This document shows, piece after piece, positions 30,023 through 38,891 of a stretch of 64,000 nucleotides of DNA. How positions within the stretch are numbered: position 1 is the first letter of the stretch; each line of letters begins with the position of its first letter. The position numbers were made by a program, and so were the translations under genes. Source of the DNA: Corynebacterium imitans (GTDB lineage Bacteria > Actinomycetota > Actinomycetes > Mycobacteriales > Mycobacteriaceae); NCBI RefSeq assembly GCF_000739455.1, contig NZ_CP009211.1:1375458-1439457 (forward strand). Direction: 5' to 3'. The notes under the pieces were generated by a model. It searched no databases. It was given only the letters and a program-made list of their open reading frames with translations, and had not been told where the DNA came from.

Positions 30023-30687
30023 TTGGCACCGCCGCGAGCCTCTTGGGCGAGCTCGCGCAGGCGCTCAACCGCCTCGGCCGGGTTATCCGCACCGAAAACC
30101 GCGGAGCCCGCAACAAAGGCGTCAACGCCGGCCTCCGCCGCCTGCGCGATCGTCGCGTTCGCGATGCCGCCGTCGATACCAATGATCGTGTCGAGCCCCT
30201 CGGCTTTGATGTGGTCACGCAACGCCATGACCTTGCCAAGCACCTCCGGCATGAACTTCTGCCCACCGAAGCCGGGCTCCACGCTCATCACCATGACCTG
30301 GTCAAACTCGCCCACCGAGTCCAGGTAGGGCTCGATCGGAGTGCCCGGCTTGACCGCAAAGCCCGACTGGACGCCGAGCTCGCGGCACTGCCGGCCAGCC
30401 GCCACGTGGTCCCTGGTTGCCTCCACATGGAAGATCATGCGGTCCCCGCCTGCCTGAACGTAGGTGGGAAACCAGCGCTCCGGGTCTTCGATCATCAGGT
30501 GCATGTCCAGAAACTGGTCCGTGACACCGTCGACGGCCTTAGTCACGTCGGGGCCGAAGGAGAGGTTGGGCACGAAGTGACCATCCATGATGTCCACGTG
30601 GATCAAGTCCGCGTTGGGCACTTTGCGCACGTCGTTGCCCAGGTTTGCGTAGTCTGCGGCGAGAATTGATGGGGCGATGTAGATCAT
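30019..30687 (-). CDS. rpe: Ribulose-phosphate 3-epimerase
   Basis: Interconverts ribulose 5-phosphate and xylulose 5-phosphate. The 222-residue TIM barrel shows APSILAADYANLG, the metal site HVDIMDGHFVPNLSFGP, VMSVEPGFGGQKF and the phosphate loop GIDGGI / FVAGSAVFG. ATG at 30687, 10 bases after rsmB. Its product feeds ribulose 5-phosphate to the RibAB reaction encoded just downstream. Confidence 0.97.
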   Translation of the reverse strand: MIYIAPSILAADYANLGNDVRKVPNADLIHVDIMDGHFVPNLSFGPDVTKAVDGVTDQFLDMHLMIEDPERWFPTYVQAGGDRMIFHVEATRDHVAAGRQCRELGVQSGFAVKPGTPIEPYLDSVGEFDQVMVMSVEPGFGGQKFMPEVLGKVMALRDHIKAEGLDTIIGIDGGIANATIAQAAEAGVDAFVAGSAVFGADNPAEAVERLRELAQEARGGAN

Positions 30688-30697
30688 GGTGCTAAGC

Positions 30698-32125
30698 CTA
30701 CTTCTTCCGCAGCACCGCGAAGAACATTGCGTCGGTGCCGTGGCGGTGCGGCCACATCTGCACGCTGCGCGCCTCGCCGGTTTCGGTCATGCCGCAGGCG
30801 TACGGGCTCGCATCGAGCTCTTCGACCTCGCCGCGCCCAAGCGCGTCGTCGACCACTCCGCGTGTCTCGCGCACATCGGGCGAGCAGGTCGAGTAGATCA
30901 CGACACCGCCGGCACGGGTAAGTGAGATCGCGGAGGCCAGCAGCGCCTTCTGCAGCGGAACCAGCTCGTCGATGTCGCTTTCCTGCTTGGTCCAGCGGGC
31001 TTCCGGGCGGCGTCGCAAAGCACCGAGCCCCGAGCACGGGGCATCGACCAGCACGCGGTCGTAGCCGGGATTCAGGCCAGGGTCGCGACCGTCCACCGTG
31101 TGGACGTTGACCGGCAGGCCCTTCACCGCCTTGCGCACCAGGTCCGCGCGGTGTTTGCTGGGCTCGACCGCATCGACGGTGGCGCCGTCGATACGCGCGA
31201 GTGCGCCGATGAGCGCAGCCTTGCCGCCGGGACCAGCACAGAGGTCAAGCCAACGGCCTTGATCGTCGTCGACCGACACCTCGGCGACGGCGCGCGCGAT
31301 GAGCTGCGAACCCTCGTCCTGCACCGCGGCGAGCCCCTCGCGCACCGGCGCAAGCTCACCCGGATCCCCCTCCTCGAGGTAGACGGCGTAGGGCGAGTAA
31401 CGTCCCTGCTCGCCGCCGACGGCCAGGGCGAGCTCCTCTGCGCTGAGCTCTCCGGGGCGCGCAACCAGGTGCACACCGGGGCGAGCCGAATCAGCCTCGA
31501 GCGCGGCAGCCAGCTCGCCGGCCTGGGCACCCAGCGCGGTGTGGAAAGAGCGCGCGATCCACGCCGGGTGCGCGTGCTCGAAGGCGAGCGCGTCGAGTGC
31601 GTCCGAGGGCATGAGCCGGTCGAACCACTGCTGGCGCGTCGAGCGCCCAATGGTGCGCAAGATGCCGTTGGCAAAGCCCTTCGCCTTGCCCTGGCCCGCA
31701 GCCTCCACGAGGCGCACGGTAGTATCCACCGCGGCGTGCGGCGAGACGCGCGTGTACAGCAGCTGGTACGTGCCAAGGCGCAGGGCGGCGAGCACCCACG
31801 GGTCGATCTTGTCCAACTCGCGGGAGGAATTCGCCGCGATCACCGCATCGAGCACACCCTGGGTGCGCAGCGCACCGTAGGTCAGCTCGGTGGCAAAGGC
31901 CGCGTCGCGGCCGGTGATGCGCCGCTCGCGCAAAAGACCAGGCAGCACCAGGTTCGCGTAGGCCCCGTCCGTTGCCACGCGGTGCAGCACCTCCAGCGCC
32001 GCCTCGCGGGCCGGGTCGTTGATCGCTACTTGCCGCTGCTGCTTCGGTGCGCGCCTACGCGCCGCCGGCGCGGTCTTCTTCGGCTCACGCCTACCCGCGG
32101 CACGGGAACGAAATCCGCCACTCAC
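30698..32125 (-). CDS. rsmB: 16S rRNA (cytosine-5) methyltransferase RsmB family
   Basis: A 475-residue RNA m5C methyltransferase. A basic N-terminus (residues 1-33) leads into a NusB-like RNA-binding domain (about 35-160). The SAM-dependent domain has DLCAGPGGKAALIGALA, the catalytic motifs VDAPCSGLGALRRRPE and the second cysteine in IYSTCSPDVRETRGV. The GTG start overlaps the fmt stop (GTGA), so the two are coupled. Confidence 0.95.
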   Translation of the reverse strand: MSGGFRSRAAGRREPKKTAPAARRRAPKQQRQVAINDPAREAALEVLHRVATDGAYANLVLPGLLRERRITGRDAAFATELTYGALRTQGVLDAVIAANSSRELDKIDPWVLAALRLGTYQLLYTRVSPHAAVDTTVRLVEAAGQGKAKGFANGILRTIGRSTRQQWFDRLMPSDALDALAFEHAHPAWIARSFHTALGAQAGELAAALEADSARPGVHLVARPGELSAEELALAVGGEQGRYSPYAVYLEEGDPGELAPVREGLAAVQDEGSQLIARAVAEVSVDDDQGRWLDLCAGPGGKAALIGALARIDGATVDAVEPSKHRADLVRKAVKGLPVNVHTVDGRDPGLNPGYDRVLVDAPCSGLGALRRRPEARWTKQESDIDELVPLQKALLASAISLTRAGGVVIYSTCSPDVRETRGVVDDALGRGEVEELDASPYACGMTETGEARSVQMWPHRHGTDAMFFAVLRKK

Positions 32126-33054
32126 TCAAACACCACTCCTTGCGATACCACGTCCTGCTGCAAGCCGCGGCCCCAGTCCGCCGCAGCCATCATCTTCTTC
32201 CCCGGCGGCTGCACCGTGGTCAGGATCACGTCCTGGGTCCCGGTACCCACGCGCACCTCGTTCTTCTCGACGCTCACGTGCCCGGGTTCGAGCGAGTCCG
32301 TCTCGCCGACCTTGACCGGGCCCACCTTGACGCGCTGGCCGTCCCAGGTCGTCCACGCGCCCGGGCCGGGGGTGTGGGAGCGCACGGCCCGGTCGATCTG
32401 ATCTGCCGCCGCGTGCCAGTCAATGCGCGCGTTGTCAGTGGTGAGCTTCGGCGCGTAGCTGGCCTCGCCCTCCTGCGGGGTTGGCGCGAGCGTGCCGTTT
32501 TCCAGCCCGGTCATCGTTTCTACCAGCAGGTCCGCGCCCGCGTAGGCAAGGCGGGTCAGCAGCGAATCTGCGGTGTCATCGGCCGCGATGTCCTCGGTGA
32601 GCGTGGCGAGCACCTCGCCGGTATCCAAGCCCTCGTCTATCCGGAACGTCGTCGCGCCGGTTGTCGCATCGCCCTCCCGGATCGCGGCCTGCACCGGGGC
32701 TGCGCCACGCCACCTTGGCAGCAGCGAAAAGTGCAGGTTGACCCACCCGTGCGGGGCGAGCTCCAACATGTCCTTGGGAATCAAGTTGCCGTAAGCCACC
32801 ACGGGGATCGCCTCCGGGGCGAGCGCTGCCAGCCGCGCGCGCACTTCTTCGTTCTCGCGCAGCGACTCGGGCGTGAGCACCTCGATGCCGTGCTCCTGGG
32901 CCAAGGCCTTGACTGGCGAGGGGTGCAGCGTCCTGCCCCGCCCGCGACGGGCATCGGGGCGGGTCAGCACCGCCACCACCTCGTGCTCGGAATCAATGAG
33001 CCGCTGCAGCGCCACCACTGCGGGCTCCGGGGTACCGGCGAATACAACTCGCAT
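32122..33054 (-). CDS. fmt: Methionyl-tRNA formyltransferase
   Basis: Formylates initiator Met-tRNA. The 310-residue product has the N-terminal MRVVFAGTPEPAVVALQRL and the catalytic segment NLHFSLLPRWRGAAPVQ with Asn/His, followed by ATTFRIDEGLDTGEVL. ATG at 33054 is directly adjacent to the def stop, and its own stop overlaps rsmB. Def and Fmt act at opposite ends of the formyl cycle, so the pairing is functional. Confidence 0.98.
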   Translation of the reverse strand: MRVVFAGTPEPAVVALQRLIDSEHEVVAVLTRPDARRGRGRTLHPSPVKALAQEHGIEVLTPESLRENEEVRARLAALAPEAIPVVAYGNLIPKDMLELAPHGWVNLHFSLLPRWRGAAPVQAAIREGDATTGATTFRIDEGLDTGEVLATLTEDIAADDTADSLLTRLAYAGADLLVETMTGLENGTLAPTPQEGEASYAPKLTTDNARIDWHAAADQIDRAVRSHTPGPGAWTTWDGQRVKVGPVKVGETDSLEPGHVSVEKNEVRVGTGTQDVILTTVQPPGKKMMAAADWGRGLQQDVVSQGVVFE

Positions 33055-33555
33055 CTAGTTCTCCTTCCACCATTCGGAAGCGTGAATCGCGGCCATCGCC
33101 GCCTTCCGCTCCTCGCGTTCCATCCGCTGCATAAACATGACTCCGTCCAGGTGATCCGTCTCGTGCTGGATGCACCGCGCAAGCAGCCCCGAGGCAGCGA
33201 TTGTCACGGGTCGACCCTGGACGTCATTCCCGGTTGCCAGGACATTGGCTGCGCGGGTGATCGTGCCCTGCACGCCCGGAACGGAAAGGCAACCCTCGAC
33301 GCCAGTCTGCGTCTCCTCTCCCACCTGGTGCCACACCGGGTTGACCAGGTGGCCGCGCATGCCGTTGCAATCGTAGACAAACAACCGTATGCCTAGGCCA
33401 ACCTGGTTGGCGGCGAGTCCCACCCCGCCGGAGGCATCCATAATGTCCAGCATCTCCGCGGCGGTGCGTCGCAGCCCCTCGCCGAACTCCTCGACAGGGC
33501 GCGCAGCCGTCTTGAGTATTGGGTCGCCAAAAAGGCGCAAACTCAGCGCAGTCAT
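33055..33555 (-). CDS. def: Peptide deformylase
   Basis: Removes the N-formyl group from new proteins. The 166-residue product has all three metalloenzyme motifs: GVGLAANQVG, EGCLSVPG with the metal Cys, and HETDHLDG with two metal His and the catalytic Glu. I chose ATG at 33555 (MTALSLRLFGDP), the usual position; an upstream in-frame start adds 12 residues. Confidence 0.98.
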   Translation of the reverse strand: MTALSLRLFGDPILKTAARPVEEFGEGLRRTAAEMLDIMDASGGVGLAANQVGLGIRLFVYDCNGMRGHLVNPVWHQVGEETQTGVEGCLSVPGVQGTITRAANVLATGNDVQGRPVTIAASGLLARCIQHETDHLDGVMFMQRMEREERKAAMAAIHASEWWKEN

Positions 33556-33599
33556 GTCTGCCAAGTGTACTGTCCCACCCCTCAAGCACACTGCAAGGA

Positions 33600-35606
33600 C
33601 TACCCCACGTCAATGGGGTTGACTTGGATACGCAACGGCAGCGTCTGCTTGCGCGCAGCCCGGTGCACCGCACCCGCCCGCAACGCCCGGCCGAGCTCGG
33701 TACGTCCGCGCAGCGGCGAGCGCACGAGCATCCGCTGCGCTTCGCCGTACCTGGGCACATCCCACTCGCCCGGGAGTGTGACCCCGGCGGGCAGGTCGAC
33801 AGGACCCAGTACCTCTGCATGCTCGGGCAGCTCCACATGCGCGAAGAAGTCCTCGAGCGCGTGCCGGGGCGCATCCACGACGGCAATGTGCACCGCCGGT
33901 GGAAAGCGCGCGTCCCTGCGGTGCGCCAGCTCTAACGCCGCATGCCCTGCCGCGTCCCAGCGGATGAGGTGTTGCACGACCGGCAGTGCGGGGTCAGCCA
34001 CGACCACGACCTCCCCGCCTGCACTGTGCGGTTGCACCAAGGTGGCCGCCTGCAGCCACTTGGCAAAGGTGTCCTCAGTTGCACGTAAGTCCGGGCGCTG
34101 CAGCAGTGCCCAGACATCGAGCAGGATCGCCGCGCCGTAGCCTCCTTCCGCGGGCGGCTCCGCCCCCGGCGTGGCGACGATAATGGCGGGCTCGCCCGGC
34201 ACGGCATCGAGTACCTTGTCGCCCCAGGAGGTGCGCACCCGAAACTGCGCAAATGCCCGTCCGAGTTCTTCTGCCGTGCGCTCGGTGCCCAATACTGTGG
34301 CTCGCACCCGTCGCGAGCCGCACGCGGGGCACACGTGCGCGGGGTCCATCCGCCCGCACCATCTGCAGGTCGGGGCCGCAGCTTCCTCGCCGGACGGCAG
34401 GCCGAGCGGGCCGTTGCACCACCTGCAGCGGGCAGGCGTCCGGCACTGCCCGCAGGCCAAAGACTGGATATAGCCCGTGCGCGGCACCTGAAAGAGCACA
34501 GGTGTCCCGCGCTTGAGCGCGCGCCGGGCGGCCATGAAAGCCTCGGAAGGAAGGCGCGCGTGCCGCGCCCGCGGATCCCTTTCAAGCGCGATATCGGAAT
34601 CGCCCGCGGCGTGGATGTACGGGCTGAGCTGGCGCAGCACCGGGCGCGGCGCAACCAGTTCGTGCATCCAGCCGGACTCGACGAAAAGCTGCGCCTCCGC
34701 GGTGCGCGCCCATCCGCCAAGCACGAGCGGGACTCGCTCCATCGCGGAGCGCGTGGTGAGCACCTCGCGCGCGTGCACGTACGGGGCCCGCGGGTCCACC
34801 AGGTTTGCATCCCCGTCGTGCATGAGCACCATCAGCCGCAAGTCGCGTACCGGTGCGAAAGCCGCCGAGCGGGTGCCCACCACGATGCGGCCCTGGCCGT
34901 GCAGAATCGACAGGTAGCGTGAGTAGCGGGCCTGCGGGCCCTGGCTCGCCGTGAGAGTGGTCACCTGCTTCGCGCTGACCAACTCACGCAGAGCTCGCTC
35001 GCAACTATCGACGTCACGCTGATCCGGCACCACAATCAGCACCCCTCCCCCGTCGCGCGCAAGCTTGACGCCCAGGGCCGCAAGCGCGCCCGCCCAATCA
35101 TCACCGGGGGCGACTTGCCAGGCCGCGCGCGCCATCTTGCCCTCGAGCACCGCGTCGACGAAGCTCTCGCCGAACTCGTAACTGCTCCAGGCAGACAAGT
35201 CGGGCTCCGCAACCTCGCCGAGCTGTGCCCACGGCGTGGAGGTATCTGTCTCTTCGGCTTTGGCGTGGCGCGCAGGGATGGCTGCGCGGTAGATGTCTGA
35301 GCGGACGCCCGCGTACCGCTGCGCTAAGGCGTCGATAAGCGAGCGAAGCTGCTCTGGGGCAACCTGCTCGGGCGAGATCACCCGCTCGATGAAGCGGAGG
35401 CTGCCCTCGTGCGCGGAGGCGGCGGTGCGCTCCAGGACGATTGCGTCGACCAGTCTGCCGGCGAAGCGGATCCGCACCCGCACCCCCGGTTGCGCCGCGT
35501 CGGACTCCCCTTCGGTGACCAGGTAGTCGAAAGGGCGGTCGAGCTGCGGCAAGCCAAGCAGCGGCAGTACCCGAGCGACGGGAAAGCGGGCAGCAGGCTG
35601 GGACAT
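33600..35606 (-). CDS. priA: Primosomal protein N' (PriA), helicase motifs lost
   Basis: A 668-residue PriA. The N-terminal DNA-binding domain is present (VARVLPLLGLPQLDRPFDYLV). Eight zinc-binding cysteines lie between residues 385 and 430 (CGQC, CRWC, CRWCG, CPAC). The Walker A motif of E. coli PriA is missing (the region reads QVAPGDDWAGALAALG) and the DEEH box is replaced by MHDGDANL, so ATP-driven unwinding is unlikely. This is known for actinobacterial PriA. ATG at 35606. It lies between metK and def. Confidence 0.92.
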   Translation of the reverse strand: MSQPAARFPVARVLPLLGLPQLDRPFDYLVTEGESDAAQPGVRVRIRFAGRLVDAIVLERTAASAHEGSLRFIERVISPEQVAPEQLRSLIDALAQRYAGVRSDIYRAAIPARHAKAEETDTSTPWAQLGEVAEPDLSAWSSYEFGESFVDAVLEGKMARAAWQVAPGDDWAGALAALGVKLARDGGGVLIVVPDQRDVDSCERALRELVSAKQVTTLTASQGPQARYSRYLSILHGQGRIVVGTRSAAFAPVRDLRLMVLMHDGDANLVDPRAPYVHAREVLTTRSAMERVPLVLGGWARTAEAQLFVESGWMHELVAPRPVLRQLSPYIHAAGDSDIALERDPRARHARLPSEAFMAARRALKRGTPVLFQVPRTGYIQSLACGQCRTPARCRWCNGPLGLPSGEEAAAPTCRWCGRMDPAHVCPACGSRRVRATVLGTERTAEELGRAFAQFRVRTSWGDKVLDAVPGEPAIIVATPGAEPPAEGGYGAAILLDVWALLQRPDLRATEDTFAKWLQAATLVQPHSAGGEVVVVADPALPVVQHLIRWDAAGHAALELAHRRDARFPPAVHIAVVDAPRHALEDFFAHVELPEHAEVLGPVDLPAGVTLPGEWDVPRYGEAQRMLVRSPLRGRTELGRALRAGAVHRAARKQTLPLRIQVNPIDVG

Positions 35607-35658
35607 GGTGCCAGATTCTAGCGCAGCGCTGTCCCCTGCCGTGCCCCGCCGGTTGTGG

Positions 35659-36873
35659 CTACTGGGTCGCGGCCTTGAGCTCCTCGACCTTGTTGAGCTG
35701 CTCCCACGGCAGCTCCACGTCGGTACGACCGAAGTGGCCGTACGCGGCGGTCTGCCCATAGATGGGGCGAAGCAGGTCGAGGTCGCGGATGATGGCAGCC
35801 GGGCGCAGGTCAAAGACCTTGTCCACCGCCTGCTGGATCGACGCGTCGGTGTGCCCCTCAGCGGCGGTGCCGAAGGTCTCCACGTAAAGACCCACCGGGT
35901 TCGCGCGGCCGATCGCGTAGGCGACCTGCACCTCGACGCGCTCGGCAAGGCCCGCGGCGACGATGTTCTTGGCCACCCAGCGCATGGCGTACGCGGCAGA
36001 ACGGTCCACCTTTGAGGGGTCCTTGCCGGAGAACGCGCCGCCGCCGTGGCGGGCCATGCCGCCGTAGGTATCGACGATGATCTTGCGACCGGTCAGCCCC
36101 GCATCGCCCATCGGACCGCCAAGCACAAAGGACCCAGAGGGGTTGACCAGCAACTTGGTGTCGTCGGTATAGAAGCGCTCGAGGCCCGCGTCCTTGATCA
36201 CCCACTCCAGCACCTGCGTGCGCAACGCCTCGCGCAGTGCCTCGCCGTGGAAGTCCGGGTCGTGCTGGGTAGAGATGACCACGGTGTCAAGGGCAACCGG
36301 ACGGTCGCCGTCGTACGCGAAGGTGACCTGGGTCTTGCCGTCCGGGCGCAGGCCCACGACCGTGCCCATCTTGCGCACTTCCGTCAGGCGGCGGGCCAGT
36401 CGGTGCGCGGTGGCGATCGGCAGCGGCATGTACTCCGGGGTCTCGTTCGTGGCGTAGCCAAACATCAGGCCCTGGTCACCCGCACCTGCTTGGTCGTTTT
36501 CCTCCGCAGAGTCGTGCTCGCGCACCTCCTGCGAGGTGGTGACACCGTCTGAGATCTCCGCCGACTGGTCGCCGATCGCGATGTTGACGCCGCACGTACG
36601 GCCGTCGAAGCCGACCTCAGAAGAAGTAAAGCCAATGCCCACAAGCTTGTCGCGGACAATCTTGGCGATGTTGGAGTACGCGCTCGTCTTCACCTCGCCC
36701 ACCACATGCACCTGGCCCGTGGTCACCAGCGTCTCGACAGCAACGCGGGAGGCCGGGTCCTGCTTCAGCATGTCGTCCAGGATGGCGTCCGAGATCGCGT
36801 CACAGATCTTGTCCGGGTGGCCTTCCGTTACAGACTCACTAGTGAACAAGCGGTAGTAGGGATCAGTAGACAA
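35659..36873 (-). CDS. metK: S-adenosylmethionine synthetase
   Basis: Makes S-adenosylmethionine from methionine and ATP. The 404-residue product has [21 protein letters not shown] at the N-terminus, [21 protein letters not shown] and [21 protein letters not shown] chose TTG at 36873 ([10 protein letters not shown]) because AGGAG stands 6 bases upstream and no ATG or GTG fits. A McbR operator lies about 150 bases upstream at 37023-37038. Confidence 0.97.
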   Translation of the reverse strand: MSTDPYYRLFTSESVTEGHPDKICDAISDAILDDMLKQDPASRVAVETLVTTGQVHVVGEVKTSAYSNIAKIVRDKLVGIGFTSSEVGFDGRTCGVNIAIGDQSAEISDGVTTSQEVREHDSAEENDQAGAGDQGLMFGYATNETPEYMPLPIATAHRLARRLTEVRKMGTVVGLRPDGKTQVTFAYDGDRPVALDTVVISTQHDPDFHGEALREALRTQVLEWVIKDAGLERFYTDDTKLLVNPSGSFVLGGPMGDAGLTGRKIIVDTYGGMARHGGGAFSGKDPSKVDRSAAYAMRWVAKNIVAAGLAERVEVQVAYAIGRANPVGLYVETFGTAAEGHTDASIQQAVDKVFDLRPAAIIRDLDLLRPIYGQTAAYGHFGRTDVELPWEQLNKVEELKAATQ

Positions 36874-37022
36874 AACGGTCTCCTCTTTCGATGCAGCAAT
36901 AACGTGTATTACGCACCCGCGCCAACTGGGAACCACCAGACAACAACGCTGGTCTCACACGGAATCACGGGCAGGCACCGGGGTGCTGCGCGCACGCGTT
37001 GCGGCGGGAACTTCACCAACAA

Positions 37023-37038
37023 TAGACCAAGCGGTCTA
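37023..37038. promoter_or_regulatory. McbR operator upstream of metK
   Basis: TAGAC-CAAGCG-GTCTA matches exactly the TAGAC-N6-GTCTA consensus of McbR, the master repressor of methionine, cysteine and SAM genes in Corynebacterium, which responds to S-adenosylhomocysteine. metK is a known McbR target in C. glutamicum. mcbR itself is not in the window. Confidence 0.85.
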
Positions 37039-37153
37039 AATGCGCAATGTCGGCTCTCGGAACGCTTGGGTACATACCGGGCTTGCGCCACGACCTGGGC
37101 TTTTGGGGACGCCAGCGCCATGGCGAAGCAACTGGGCTTCATGCAGCGAGTTG

Positions 37154-37178
37154 CCAGACTAATTCCGCACAGGCGGAA
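37154..37178. repeat. Hairpin repeat copy 1
   Basis: CCAGACTAATTCCGC-ACAG-GCGGAA: a conserved 15-base lead followed by a 6-bp stem TTCCGC/GCGGAA with a 4-base loop. First of three copies ahead of the HNH gene. Confidence 0.85.
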
Positions 37179-37231
37179 AACTGAGGCGGACTGTTAACGG
37201 CACCTCAACCCCCCTCTCACCCAGCAAGCTC

Positions 37232-37256
37232 CCAGACTAATTCCGCACGGGCGGAA
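37232..37256. repeat. Hairpin repeat copy 2
   Basis: Same lead and stem as copy 1, with loop ACGG. Start is 78 bases after copy 1. Similarity to copy 3 continues about 10 bases upstream (CAGCAAGCTC versus CAGCAGGCTC). Confidence 0.85.
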
Positions 37257-37332
37257 GTTTGGGCGAGCTGATGCTTGCCGACGCTCGGTCGCCACGGCCA
37301 GCTCGCCATGGTGCCTCTCGTCCAGCAGGCTC

Positions 37333-37357
37333 CCAGACTAATTCCGCAGAGGCGGAA
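37333..37357. repeat. Hairpin repeat copy 3
   Basis: Same lead and stem, loop AGAG, starting 101 bases after copy 2. The stem is conserved in all three while the loop varies, which suggests that the fold matters. Confidence 0.85.
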
Positions 37358-37526
37358 AACAAGGCCCTATGTTCGAGCCAGATAAACACACTTCAAGCAC
37401 CGGCAGAAATACGCGCTCATCAGGCATGTTCGAAATGTTTAACGGCCATGTTAGACCCATTTGTTAGCGTGCACACATTCGACGAACACACACCACAACA
37501 CACCAAAAACCCAGGGAGCCACGCCA

Positions 37527-38858
37527 ATGTCCGACACCAAAGCACCACCAAAGACCCCGACCCAAGTCCGAGAAGAAATCATCGGCCACTACACCGCCCT
37601 GAGCCAACACCACGCCCAAGTACTTAGCGCGATTAGCCAACTATGCGAGCGTGATATTCAACGCGAGTACGCCTGCAAAAGCATCCCCGTGTGGCTGATC
37701 CGCTACTGCAGGATGAAAAAATCCCGCGCCTACGAATACACCGCAGTTGCAGTCAAACTCCGGCGCTTCGCCTACCTGTGCGAGGCCTTCCACAAAGGCA
37801 AAATCGACTACTCCACCGTACGACTCCTGCTCAAACACATCCACTCCGAAAACGAGCACCGCCTCGTCGACCTTGCCATCGAACTCGGCTACCACGGACT
37901 CGAAGAAGCACTCGCCGGCCAACAAGACAACAACACCGACCCCACGCCACCAGCCAAAGGCCTCCACCTACGCGAAGACGGTCGCCTCACCCGCGGATGG
38001 TTCACCATGAGCGCGGTCGACGGCGCACAATTCAAAGCCGCACTCAAAGCAGGTGCCCTCGCCTACCACGCAGGCCTGAACTCCATGAGCGACTACGTCG
38101 ACGAAAAAGGAGAGTTCGATGAGACCAAACTCACTACCGCATTAGAAGAAGCCACCACCCGACCCGATACCAGCGGCGCCGACATCCTCAACACCGGCTT
38201 CGGACTGCCACCACAACGCTTCCTCCTCCACGCACTTATGGGCATGGTCCAACTGGTACGCTCCGGCATGGCCAAAAGCACCCGGCTGGCACCAGCCGCA
38301 CAAGTCAACATCATGATGAGTATGAGCGGCAACGGGTATCTTCCCAACAACAAGGCCGTACCCGCCTTCAACCTCGCCAACGTCGCCGCCAACGCTGAAG
38401 CCCGCGGCGTGCTTTTCGACGACCACGGACTGATCATCAACTACGGGCGCAAACGCCGACTCGTCTCCAAAACCCAAATGGAAGCACTCATGAGCATGTG
38501 GGGGCATCAATGTGCCATGCCCGGATGCAACCATGACATGTTCATGCAAGCCCACCACATCGACGAATGGGTCAACGGAGGACACACCGACCTCGACAAC
38601 CTCATCCCCCTGTGCTCCTCGTGCCACTCCATGGTCACCGACCGAGAAATACTCATCATGCGCCACGGCATAGAAATCCACTTCATCGCACCCGACGGCG
38701 CACGCTGGGTCTCCAAAGACAGGCAAACCCCGAAACGCGACGACAACGCCCGCCTCCAATGCGAACTCGAAGACTACGGCGACAACTTCGCCGACAAACC
38801 ATGCGACGATAACGAATGCGAAAACTGCACCTGCACAACAGAAGAGAACCCTGACTAG
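37527..38858 (+). CDS. DUF222 / HNH endonuclease domain protein (13E12 repeat family)
   Basis: A 443-residue protein with an alpha-helical DUF222-like region (about residues 20-300) and an HNH nuclease domain at about 329-372 (CAMPGCNHDM, QAHHIDEWVNGGHTDLDN, LCSSCH; zinc cysteines and the HH catalytic pair are present). The C-terminus is acidic and cysteine-rich (DDNECENCTCTTEENPD). This family is multicopy in actinobacteria and its role is unknown. The coding strand is rich in A and C, unlike its neighbours, and it is the only + gene between the minus-strand genes metK and coaBC, so it is probably an insertion. ATG at 37527 is 8 bases after AGGGAG; an upstream in-frame TTG would add 22 residues. 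Confidence 0.88.
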   Translation: MSDTKAPPKTPTQVREEIIGHYTALSQHHAQVLSAISQLCERDIQREYACKSIPVWLIRYCRMKKSRAYEYTAVAVKLRRFAYLCEAFHKGKIDYSTVRLLLKHIHSENEHRLVDLAIELGYHGLEEALAGQQDNNTDPTPPAKGLHLREDGRLTRGWFTMSAVDGAQFKAALKAGALAYHAGLNSMSDYVDEKGEFDETKLTTALEEATTRPDTSGADILNTGFGLPPQRFLLHALMGMVQLVRSGMAKSTRLAPAAQVNIMMSMSGNGYLPNNKAVPAFNLANVAANAEARGVLFDDHGLIINYGRKRRLVSKTQMEALMSMWGHQCAMPGCNHDMFMQAHHIDEWVNGGHTDLDNLIPLCSSCHSMVTDREILIMRHGIEIHFIAPDGARWVSKDRQTPKRDDNARLQCELEDYGDNFADKPCDDNECENCTCTTEENPD

Positions 38859-38891
38859 CGCGTCAGAGGCTCAAGCACCCGAAACGCAACG

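Larger units (their letters stand above)
36874..37526. other. Intergenic island between metK and the HNH gene (653 bp)
   Basis: No gene is supported. It contains the metK leader and McbR operator (37023-37038), three copies of a hairpin repeat (37154-37178, 37232-37256, 37333-37357), and the start region of the HNH gene with AGGGAG at 37513-37518. It is longer and more repetitive than other gaps in the window. Confidence 0.6.

Noticed and set aside
37154..37357. CRISPR array
   Set aside because: Three units only, with unequal spacing (78 and 101 bases) and inner hairpins, and no cas genes.
37424..37440. LexA-type SOS box upstream of the HNH gene (ATGTTCGAAATGTT)
   Set aside because: Only one half-site matches; spacing and symmetry fail.
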